A stretch of 64,000 bases of DNA, from NCBI RefSeq assembly GCF_008831285.2, contig NC_045142.1, forward strand, positions 25,743,876-25,807,875. Direction: 5' to 3'. The DNA comes from Nymphaea colorata. Lineage: Eukaryota; Streptophyta; Magnoliopsida; Nymphaeales; Nymphaeaceae. Made by a program: the position numbers and the translations under genes. The notes below the pieces were generated by a model, which was not told where the DNA came from, made no database searches, and saw only the letters and a list, made by a program, of their open reading frames with translations. This document shows, in pieces, positions 24,681 to 35,120 of the stretch (positions are counted from its first letter, which is position 1; every line of letters starts with the position of its first letter).

Positions 24681-26380
24681 AGCTCAACTAGCTATATCAA
24701 AACTTTTGAATCCATAAGTAGCGATTTAAAATATTATTATAGAGCTAGGGATTGATGAGATACACCGACATAGAGTTTTTCTACTAAGTACAAGTGCTAC
24801 TTATCAGTTATTTACAAAAATAAAAGCTTGCTTGTATTTGTGATTTCAATTTCTCGTATGTATGAAGGAATATAAACAGATCGAATATATATATTTGTCA
24901 ACCCAAATTTTAAATTCATATGGACAATCTGATAAAGAAATTTGGATCAGGTTATTTATTAAAATATGGATTTATTAAAGGTCTGCAGACCTTATTCTGG
25001 CTGATTTTGTTATTCGATTTTTAATGAGACGAAGTTCAAATTTGAGTCTAACCCAAATCTAATTACATACAATTCAATCAATTGAAAAACTACTAGAGCT
25101 TAAACCATTTAGATCTCTGCATTAGGTGAGTGCGTATCAGCATTCTTCTAATACGTCAAGGGGGTTGCCATGACTTCATTAGAAGTTTTTTTTATAAGAG
25201 GCTGAATCAATCCATATGAGCCAATAATGGGCTGATTAAAAAAATATAAAAATATAAAAATATTTTTTAAAAGAAAATTGACACCAGCTGAGCAGGGGCA
25301 AAAGTAGAAATCTTTCCTGAGGGATGCCGAATTAAAGTTTTTATATTTTGATCTGGACCGAAATATCATTTTTTTAAAAATTTTTATGTAAGACAAATGA
25401 ATCTTTTTTTTTTAATTTTACAAGTAAATTTTTAATTTTTTTAGGTGGGTCGGGGTCCTTGCGAACGCTGCCCTGCCTCGACAGCTGAGTGTGTAAGAAA
25501 CAGTAGTTGGACTGCACCTTGCTCATATTGCTCATATGTGTCGTTATGTTTTCATACTTTAAAATCTCAAATTGATTTTAAAAGAATTGAAAAAGAAGGA
25601 AAAAAGAAAGTATGCTTCAATCAATCTATGTATGGGTCTTTGTGATGCTACTTTTTTTCTCGTTCAAAAAAGTAGCATCCATGAGAATCAAACCAATTGT
25701 TGGCTCGACGAATTATGTTATGCCCCCATAAGACAGACAAGACAGACAATATGAGCTGATATGTGTAAAAAATTTTCAACTTCTTGTACCAAACAAAAAT
25801 CTAGATTTAAAAGGTCAATTCATTTGAATCAGATCTTTTGGGTTAAATCGAGATTTACAACGCTGGTACTTTAACTTTTGAGATTCTTGCTGCACGAGGG
25901 ACGATCGTATTTAAATAGTAGTCCTGCTTAAGGAAATTTCTTTCGGCTAAGAAAATAAAAAGAACTCATTGAACAGTATTTCAATGCATGGTCCTGAAAT
26001 TTTACAGTAAACTCTGATTCCAAACCCAAAGAATTTGTCTTTCCAACCATGAACGACAGACTGGTGTGCCTTTCCCTTTCCGCTGGCAAGCTGTGTATTT
26101 TAGATGGGAATGTTTGTTTTGCTTTCTCACTCCATCCAATCCGAAATAAGTTAAAAATTTGGGGAAAAATGATCGTCTGTCCCCATCATCGTTTAACAAT
26201 GGATTCATAATTTGGGCTTACAGTATTAGGTATTTGTATTATTTTGGAACAAGTCAAATAATAAACCAAGCATTAAATGAAATATTTTCGTCGGATAGCA
26301 AAACATTGAAAGGTACAGCTACGGAAATGAAGACGAAGTGTTTGGCAGATTACAAAAGTAGCTGTCGATATTCCACTTGC
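24681..26380. other. Intergenic DNA with relics of the GGCGGAGCC-type repeat
   Basis: AT-rich without supported genes. About 25290-25460 resembles a diverged member of the family at 56156: GAATTAAAG, then TTTTGATCTGGACCGAAATATCA, then a T-rich stretch and GGTGGGTCGGGGTCC. The last few hundred bases lead into the next gene. Confidence 0.4.
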
Positions 26381-26742
26381 TCAGACAACACAAATGGCAA
26401 GCGGCCATGTCCATCTACCATCCCCACTTTCACTACTCTCTCTCTCCCCCTGCCGCTTTGGCCCCTCTTCTTGCTCTCACATGAACACCATGATTGATTC
26501 CCCGACGTGTCTTCTGTGGTGGTGCTGAGACAGAGACAGGGGAGGTGAAGGAAGGAAGATCACCACCAGGACATGGATTCCTTAATACTGGGAAGATCTC
26601 ATTTTCTCAAGTTTTCATTTGGGAGAACCCTCCAACTCCTCGGGTCACTTCCTATTGTCTAGGAACCACGGTTGATTCTTTATGCATTTGATGGTGGTAA
26701 TGATCTGGGCATTAGAGAGACAATAAACAAGCTGCTTCAGGA
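26381..26742 (+). promoter_or_regulatory. Probable promoter / 5' leader of the DUF1399 gene
   Basis: It contains the pyrimidine-rich patch CACTACTCTCTCTCTCCCC near 26430-26450 and short stop-containing frames up to the ATG at 26743. The transcription start was not placed. Confidence 0.35.
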
Positions 26743-29700
26743 ATGGGCTCCATGACTGTTGGGGAGTCTGCAATTTCTGAGAACTCTTCACCCAAATTGA
26801 AGCCCGGGATTCGGATGAGTGTGGATTTGGTAGCGGCGGCCAGAAAGCATGTTTCATTTCTTAGAACAGTGCATCATTCTGCATCGCTGCATCAAACTGG
26901 TTTCCTGTCGCAGGCCATAAGAAGGTTTCTCCTCTTCTTCTTTGTTCAGTCAATATTGAGTCTCCATGCTTCGACTGTTAACATGGTATTCTGTTAACGA
27001 AGATGGAGTGGAGTTAAGTCGTTAACTGTTCCTTTCCTTTTTTTTTTTTTTATTTCAGGTATCATCAACTATGGATGCCTCTGTATGCCCAGATATCCGA
27101 TTCCTCCCCGCTGGTTCTTCCTCCTATGGATGTGCAGTACATTTGGTTCTGCCACACCTTGAATCCTGTACCGTTCTTCATAACCAGTTAGTATTCTCTT
27201 ATAGTCACAAAATTCTTGGATCCTTATGACGCTACGTCTTGCATAAATCCGTTTTCCAGGCGGCTTTCCGTCGGTATTGCATGTCGAGATTCTCGAAAGT
27301 GATCGAGAAACCAGCCATCTTTGATGATGAAAATGAAGAGTACGCCATGAAGAGATGCAGGGAGATATGGAAACAAAGGTACCCATCTGAGCCTATTGAT
27401 CCAAGAGACTGTCCAGAGGATCCTGCGGCTGCGGGGGATACTGACCTTCATGGGGTCGACTTGTTAGCTGTGGCGATAAAGCAATTGCGGTTCTATACGC
27501 TGGTTTCCGACCCATTCTGGGGGGAGAGTTCCTTCCTGGTATCTGCAAAGCACAGATACAGAGGATTTATCTATCTGCTGCAGAAGTTTCGGGATGGACA
27601 TTCTTTGTTGGTACCCACCATTGATATTCTTCTGATATGGATGACCCACCAGGTAGCTCAGAGACTCTTTTCTCGATTATAATGATTATGTAAAAATTGA
27701 CCGTTGATGGTGCTTCTCGGAATGTACAGAGTTTCCCGGCGAGTTATCACCGAGATGTTGGGGATATGGAAATGTTTGGAGATTGGGAGTGTATGAAAGA
27801 GGAAGACATGAAAGCCACGTGTAGACTATGGGAAGCTACGTTCGATCATCCATACGAGAGAGCAGGAGTGACTTTTGATAGGACCAGGTCGCCGGTTTAT
27901 TGGGAGGCATCAGCCGTAGACGTGAATCGTGGATTTAAATCTCTTGAACCGAGACTTGTCACGGAGGTAAAATACAAAGAAGAGATGAGAAAATCATTGG
28001 GTGTTTAGGTCGCCCGTTTATCCAAAAAACAAAATAATGCAAATGAATTATCACAACTTATCCAAAGATCAGGAGTTTTTATCTCCTTGAATGCATTTTT
28101 CCTCTCTCTCATTCTCAACCTGCAAGAAAAGATAAGACTTTTCTGTTGCATGCATAAAAGACATATACCTCTTGTCATTGAACAAGGTTATTGACTTCTC
28201 TTTCTGATAGTAGGCATCTTTAGTTCTTTTTTCTGATTTACTGGTCTCCTTGACTATGTCAAGTTTGCTGTGGTGTATATTGTGTAGTATCAAAACATGG
28301 TGATTGGTTTATTCTCAAGTCTTAAAAGGAAAAACAGAAAGGATCAGTTCACCTTGTTTTTCTTCTTTTTGGTTTGAGCAGGCTTGTATATTCATGAAGG
28401 GGAATGTAGAGGAAGGATGTGTTAAGAAGACCTTCTTGAGACTAAAAACCATCAGACGCCACAAAGAGTTCAGAATGGACAGGCATGTCTCTAGTATATT
28501 GAGATGCTCATCAGAGATGGCTTTTTGGCAAAAAGAGTGCCAGTTGTGGTGCGAACTAGGAACCAGGGGAATAGCTGTTGAACTACGAAGAAAGGGAAGG
28601 GGCTTTTTCCGATCAGAACTGGTGGAGGATATTGTCTTTTCGTGGAAGGAGGTGATGAGGGCACCATCTCTCACTGTTGGCCGAGTAATAACAGTAGTAG
28701 AAAAGGAGGGGAAAGCGAAGTTAAGAGTGGTGGTATCAATGACACCACCAGTTCAGGCACCATATCTTCTCAAGTGTGTACCTGACAGGGTCACGGACGA
28801 TGCTGGTGCAATGATTTCTGATGTTATTCTCCGGATGAACAAGTATCGGCCTCAAGAGGGTAGATGGTTGTCTCGAACAGTTCTTGATCACAGTGGGAAG
28901 GAATGCTTTGTTATAAGAATCAGGTAAAGCCAGTTTCGTTTAGGTCTGTGTGCGTGCGTGCGTGTGTGCGTGTGTGTGTGTGTGAGGCATGATAGTATTT
29001 TAAGCTGCTAATTTGGTAAGCATGGCCAATTTATTTGATGTGGAAACTACAGTATATGCTTATCAGTGTTAGATTGTTAGGTTCTCCGAGAAGTTTTAGG
29101 CGATATAGCATTCAAGGTGATGACCCAATCTGCTCAGAATATTGATTATGTTCAGTCTAACTGTTGTTATGCCAGTAGGCCGCCTGAAAGCCCGTGCAGA
29201 TCACTTCAGGACTAACATCGAAAGATCATGATGGCTTTTTTTGTTTTTCCCTTAATAAGAATGCCTCCAGAATCCTGTTAACTGCAGTATATGTACCGGT
29301 CTTCGTTTATATAGCTGCAGGAAACACATTTTTAAGTCAATCTGCCTCGTAAAGCCACGCTTCTTGTTACATGATCTTGCTACTTAGATGTACATCAAGT
29401 CACTGGCTTCTGTTTTAAGTTAGCTAATGCCATATCGTTCTAGGATGGCCCAAGGATTTTGGAGAAGAGGGGGAGAAAATCCAAAGCCTGTTAAATGGGA
29501 GGAACGAATCATCCAGGTGTGCGATGGTCCCTGGTCATATGTTGCTGACTCCATAGGGATTGCCCCAGGTAATTTCCATCTTTATACGGCTTTATCCACT
29601 TTAAACCTAAATGTCAATAACTAGACTTCAGCATGCTGAGATAAAGTAGTCATTTAATAAAAATGCTGACAGTCTTAATTTCAGTTAGACGGCTAAAATG

Positions 29701-30665
29701 TTATGTTCAATTTTGAATTTTCAGTTAATAATCACTAAAGTGGTTTGAGTATTATTAGTCTAGTGTCCAAAATGGAAGAATGTTCTAAAATTAGCCTAGT
29801 GCAGCTTCTTGATTAAAATTGACTATGGAGGCAATTCATTCACTTGGTGGCAACTGTGTTCCGTACAGATGGGCTGTTCTGATTTGGGGTAAAAGTTTAA
29901 CTTAAAATGTTGTGATTGCACTTGCAGAACGGATCGTGGGAACAGCCACACCTAAAGTAGATGTAAGAGAAGAAGTTTTACATGGCAATGGAGTTATATG
30001 GTCTCTGTCAACTGGTTATGAGTTGACCATACAATGGGCGCGAGGATTAGATTTCTCACTAGAAAACAACACTTCTGGTGAACATGTAAGTTTTTGGGTA
30101 ACCTGATTACTCCAACTGCATGAAAAGTTTTGTGATATGGAGAAAAGAAAGGCAATGCTTGCAGGTTAGACTACTGAAGGGGAGGAAGCTGCAGTATCAG
30201 GTAGCAGAACCGCATTTAGACAAGGATGACATTGAGGAGGGGTTCGTGACATTAGTTCGGTACTCATCAGATGACCCAGTTGGAAGAGCAACGGCTCTGT
30301 TGAATTGGAGATTCTTCACTGTCGAGTTCCTGCCAGAAGAAGATGCAGCTACTGTGTTGCTCGTATGCACAGCAATAGTTCGGACGGTTTCAGATGTAAA
30401 GGGAGAAGATGTGGGGAATTTGTTGGTGCGAAGGAGGCTGAAGCAAGCAAAAGCAGGAAGCAGAGACTGGGGATCTGTAGTACTTGGCCATGACACGTTT
30501 TCTCAATTGAAAGATGAGATTTCCTCAAATGTGCACCTTCAACCCTGGCACTGGAATCCCAAGGAGGTGATGTCATTGCCAGAGATGAGTTACAGTTTCC
30601 AAACTGGGTTTGGTCAGTCTTCAAATGCTGATGGTGGGGATCGATTATATCAAGGGGGGATATAG
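26743..30665 (+). CDS. DUF1399 / glycine-rich-domain-protein (GRDP)-like protein, 8 exons
   Basis: Member of the plant DUF1399 family related to GRDP1/GRDP2; the biochemical function is unknown. Exons are 26743-26924, 27059-27167, 27260-27652, 27730-27966, 28382-28923, 29444-29568, 29928-30085 and 30165-30665. Phases close to give 748 residues. Family hallmarks are ISVDLV-like MSVDLVAAARKHVSFLRTV (around 25-43), PMDVQYIWFCHTLNP (83-97), and the second copy of that motif, VPTIDILLIWMTHQ (ending at 228). Both W-x-x-H type motifs are characteristic of the domain. The rest (around 310-748) is the long family C-terminal part, without the glycine-rich tail or RNA-recognition motif seen in some GRDPs. 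The exon 2 donor (GTACCG) is weak but is the only phase-compatible choice, and it joins NP to AAFRRYC as in relatives. Glycine residues are not enriched. Confidence 0.9.
28949..28984 (+). repeat. (GT)n-like microsatellite in DUF1399 gene intron
   Basis: TGTGTGCGTGCGTGCG followed by TG units, within the intron after exon 5. Confidence 0.85.
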
Positions 30666-31917
30666 AAAGAAGGGAAGATCTATATCAGGTTTTAGCAGGC
30701 TGTTCTGATGGAGAACCCTTGCTGCAGAAGATCTGTTGAAGCGGTTGTTCAGCCATGAAGATTTATGGCCTTTCTTCCTACAAAGAACGGGACAATCCAA
30801 CCTTCAAGTGATGTATATAAGGCCATTGCCTCAATGCGATAATCCATAGTTGCTGCAGGAATGAAGCCTATGCTTGTTGCTGAATGATTCTAATTATGAA
30901 ATATGGCCCCTCCCAGTGTTGATGTTTTTTCTGAAACCGAGTCAGATTAAATACAGAAGAACCTGTATGATTGAACACACACCTCATGCTGTATATTGGT
31001 ATCAGCCATAATCTGAGGCATTGAAAGTCTATATAAAGTACACTATCTGCATTGCTTTGAGATTCTTGAGGATCCAATTACCATGATGAACCGAGTATTC
31101 GAGTACATTTTTTCCCTTTGGTGATAATTTGGGACAAAAGATGAAAATTATTTCTGGAGATAGAACAATGAGTTTGATGTTTCTATTGATTCTAAAGGAA
31201 TGGAACTCTATTTATTATGATCTTTTATTCCTTCATAGAACTTATGACAGGATATATAAAAATAGTTGACAGTCACTACTGGCATTTATTGTTCTTTTAA
31301 TCCTTTGTTACATTGTCATTTAATAAAAGATGGGCACAGGGTTACTGCCATATACGTACATATGCATATAAATATATATAAGATAGGTTGACGGATACAC
31401 CGAAAACTTTTATGAATATGTGTCATGTATTATTAGGTGAAACTAAGAAAAAAGAGCAAACAATGGAAGCTTTCCAATCTTTCCAATTTTGAATGTGAAA
31501 CTTTGCTAGATATTGAGCAAAGCAAACCGATCTGATGTGATTGTTTTGCATCATCAATTTGTGGAGCATTGAGCAACCTGATTTGACAATCCACATTAAT
31601 GGAGGGGTGTATTCATGAGTAGACTGTCTTCTATGGATGGTTCGTGAGGTGATCCTCGTGATCGCTTTAGTCCATTTCTTCAATGCTGAGGCAATCTTGA
31701 TGTTGATTGATTGTTCCGGTTTTTTTCTCATCCATACTTTTTACTTTCTACCGCTTTTGGTCTGATTTCAAATCTATTTGGTCGGATTTGATAAAGAAAC
31801 TTAGGCTCAGTCATTGATCACTCCTTGAAAGTTCTCATGAAGTGTGTTCCTATTCAAAATTGCAGAGGTTTTCCTTTTTAGAATTATATGTAATGAAGTT
31901 AAAATTTGGTTTGGAAA
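30666..31917. other. 3' flank of DUF1399 gene and AT-rich spacer
   Basis: The first 250 bases are probably 3' UTR. After that there are only short ORFs without recognisable domains. Confidence 0.4.
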
Positions 31918-31959
31918 GTTGTATTAGATATGAGTATGCAAAAAGATTAATTGGGGAAA
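31918..31959 (+). repeat. 42-bp repeat unit, first copy
   Basis: This unit, starting GTTGTATTAGATATGAGTA, matches 32282-32323, which starts GTTGTACTCGATATGAGTT. The two copies were adjacent before a transposon split them at 31968. Confidence 0.7.
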
Positions 31960-31967
31960 GTTGTACT

Positions 31968-32281
31968 CTAAGTTACATGGGTATGGGTACGACAACTTAA
32001 AAAAATGTAGGTATGAAAGTATGGTAGGATGTATGTATGTATGTATATATGCAAAATAACACAAAAAATTCAAAATGAAAGTAACATTTTAGCAAACAAG
32101 TAGTATGTTAATGAATAATAACTCTAAGAATATGATGAAAAGTAAGGTAAAATAAATTAAATCTAAGTAAAATTAAGCAGTTTGAATTTAAAGTTACCCG
32201 AGTGTGTCCAAGTACCTATTTTGAATATAGATACGGTAATATGGGATACATGAACCTTACTAAAGTACCCATGTGACTTAG
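31968..32281. mobile_element. CTAAGT-ended MITE with perfect 8-bp TSD
   Basis: 314 bases with terminal inverted repeats CTAAGTTACATGGGTA (left) and TACCCATGTGACTTAG (right), 15 of 16 matching. It is flanked by GTTGTACT at 31960-31967 and 32282-32289. The next base also matches, so a 9-bp duplication cannot be excluded. There is no ORF of note. A relative lies at 59830-60097. Preserved ends and TSD point to a fairly recent insertion. Confidence 0.85.
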
Positions 32282-32323
32282 GTTGTACTCGATATGAGTT
32301 TGCCAAAAAGATTAACTAGGCAT
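32282..32323 (+). repeat. 42-bp repeat unit, second copy
   Basis: It matches 31918-31959 with scattered differences. Its first 8 bases are also the right-hand target-site duplication of the inserted MITE. Confidence 0.7.
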
Positions 32324-33991
32324 ATCGTAGGAAAGGGATATCGTTACTCGATCTGATATTTATGTAAAACAGAATCTGATATAAGAATCAGGTGTCGCTT
32401 CAACCAAATGTGATCGGATTTTCGGTTCCAATTTCAATTTTTTTTTCATGTCAAATTGGTTGGAAGAAACAAACTTGTCCTTGCCCACATTAACACAGAC
32501 ATCCCTGGGAAAGTTTTATCCACAAATAACTTTTTCTGCGGTTGATTTCACGGTCGACATTGAAGCAAGGCATATTTTACGAGTTGGTAACTAATAAAGA
32601 AAATTGTCTTCATCATCATTATTATAGTGACCTTCAACACGCGAAAGAAGCTGGGCGGATCAAACTTGTACTGCCAACTGAGATTTTAAGTCGCATCGGG
32701 ACAAGAAGTCCCTCTGAGATATCCCCACACCCAGGTTACCGTTGCACCAAAAGGAATGCAGAAATCAAAGTATCAAAATAATTGCCCTTAAAACGAAAAT
32801 ATGTCATGTCAAGGAAAATTGTTAAATCATCGATTGGGATATCTGATATGGATTTCTTGAGAAAAGTCAGATGTGAAAAAATTTTAACATCCAATTAAGA
32901 AATCAGATAGATTTAAAAAGTGACATTCGGTGATTCGAACTCGAGTCCGGATCGGGTTTCAAATAAATGTTCTGTATTTAATCTTAATACCTTTAGAAAA
33001 TTGGTTTCGAATGCACAGTAATATGGTCCGGATTTAGTTTTGCATTTATATATATGCATTGGGGAATTTGTTTAATTGTCTAAGTATTGGTTGCCTAAAA
33101 AAAGTTAAAGTTAAAGTTTGATGTATTAATAATTCCTCCGAGCAAAAAATTTCTGACTCCACTATTGCAAATATGGGATCTTTCTATTTAACTGTTTGGA
33201 AAAAATATGTTCATCTATGTCATAGATCAGACAATTTTGGAGGATGTTTGACTACTTTGAATCTCAAATTCGAGGTGATATGAGATCTTGTGAATTGTTA
33301 CACTCGATTTTCATAAGATTTTACATTCTGCGTTTGAAAGATGCATAGCTTACGACATGGTTTTGTAATTCTTCATCTTCAAGCCATACATTTCATCAAT
33401 TAAATCCACGGTTTTCGTGCTTTGCTACAATCATGAATTTAAGATTGGTAATTGATATCATATTAAATAAAACCTTTTGATCTTATATCCCAAGCAATCA
33501 AAATTCTTTCTTAACAGGTATTTGATTGCCTCTATTCTCATATTTATAGATTTGATGCAGGATATTCCTTGTTGATGTCTCTAGTTTTAAATCCAACTCA
33601 AAAGAGAGTTTTGAATCAATACCAAATTAAGTTTTTCGGTGTTTTGGAATGTGGCACTTCACCCTTTAACTTGTGCATGGAAAGGCCATTAAATGTCCGG
33701 TCCAAAGTATGGTATAAATGTTTATTTATTCTCGCTTGAATCTGAAGAAGTAGACAGCGAAGAAATCAATCAGCTATATAATAAAAGGTGAAATATTCCA
33801 TTCGCATATGATCCCTGACAGGACAGCCCTACCAGACGGAATCAAACGATACCAAGCAAACGCCGCTCCGGTGATGATTCCCATCCCACACGAGATCTGT
33901 TGCATGCGATTGTCATCAACCTGTCATGCTGTTGTTGTTCTCTTCTTTTGAGCAACAAATTTTTGAGGGACATGCGTCACCTGAGAACAAC
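32324..33991. other. AT-rich intergenic DNA
   Basis: No supported gene. It contains stretches with GATTCGAACTCGAGTCCGG-type motifs near 32930 that resemble degraded pieces of the transposon families seen elsewhere. Confidence 0.35.
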
Positions 33992-34138
33992 GGAAGTCGG
34001 ATCAGGACATCACTCCATTGCTATCTTCATCCAAGTAACGACGTTCGAGCGAGCAACAGAGGAAAAAGAAGTCTGATCAGGACGTCACTCCATTGAGATC
34101 TGCATCCAAGCGACGTCACTGAAGTGACGAACAGAGGA
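33992..34138 (+). repeat. Two-copy tandem repeat, 75-bp period, with ACGT cores
   Basis: The copies start GGAAGTCGGATCAGGACATC and AGAAGTCTGATCAGGACGTC, 75 bases apart, and both run on to CAGAGGA. The second copy contains GACGTCAC twice. No gene is seen within several kb. Confidence 0.7.
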
Positions 34139-34785
34139 CGCATCCCATGACAGTGCGGTTTTTCTGTGTGTGTGTGTTTTTTTTTCCACCGCCATGATCA
34201 CCCCCCTGGCTGAGAGCGATTGTAATACATAAAAGGGAAACGTGTTGTCGCGTGTTATTGGCTGGAACAAAGTTCGCCGGCGTTTTCACCGCAAAAACTT
34301 GACATGTAACTCCCGCCTTGTAGCGCTATAGAGGATGCATGTACAGCTGGAAGGAGACTGTCCTTTATGTTTTTTTTAATTTTTTTTAAAATTTACATAT
34401 AATTTTTTTAAAAATATTTTTTTGTATGGTCTAATATAATATGGTCTTTTTGGTCAAGATTCATACCTAAGATTGGAATCTGAGGGTAATATGGGCGGAC
34501 AGACCCAGATCTGGGTCAATTTGGACAATGTGGGTTTGGCTAGAAGAGGCCATGTTTCTTGAAACAAGTCGAATTAAAGTTTTGACACTAACTAATTGAA
34601 ATATGTTTTTTTTTAATTTTTTAAAATTTACATATAAATTTTTAAAAAATATTTTTTCTAAGGTAGGGACAGGGCCGCAGAGTGTAACCTATAGTAAATT
34701 GGACATTCTCATTCCCAAAGTGTTAAAAACAAATGTAGCTTATTGAAATGGAGAGTTGAAGTTAGTTTAGATATTATGGAAGAGT
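34139..34785. other. Intergenic DNA with T-rich repeat relics
   Basis: Two similar T-rich segments, near 34370-34420 and 34600-34660, both read TTTAAAATTTACATATAA. They resemble parts of the GGCGGAGCC-ended repeat family. No gene. Confidence 0.4.
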
Positions 34786-35120
34786 ATTTCATAGGGACAG
34801 AGTTAAGATTTTTTTAGGGGTTTGCCAAACAGTTCAACTTTGGATTCAGGTAAGATCAAACTGAACTCGAATCTAAAAAATACGTTGCACAACTATTTCA
34901 TACAAAGACAGAGCTATGATTTTTTTGAGGGGCGGGCCAAACAGTCCAACCTCGGATTCGAATAGAGCCGAACTGAACTCGAATATAAAAAATACATTGC
35001 ACAACTATTCCACACAAGGGTAGAGCTAGGATTTTTCTTTCAGGGGCGAGCCAAAAAGTCCAACTTCGAGTCTGGATAGAACCAAACTAAACTCGCATCT
35101 AAAAAATATTGCACAACTAA
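34786..35120 (+). repeat. Three-copy tandem repeat, about 110-bp period
   Basis: The units begin near 34786, 34895 and 35006. Each carries AACTATT(T/C)CA, GAGCTA(T/G)GATTTTT, AGGGGCGGGCCAAACAGTCC and CTGAACTCGAAT-type blocks in the same order. The copies have diverged by substitutions and small indels. Confidence 0.75.
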
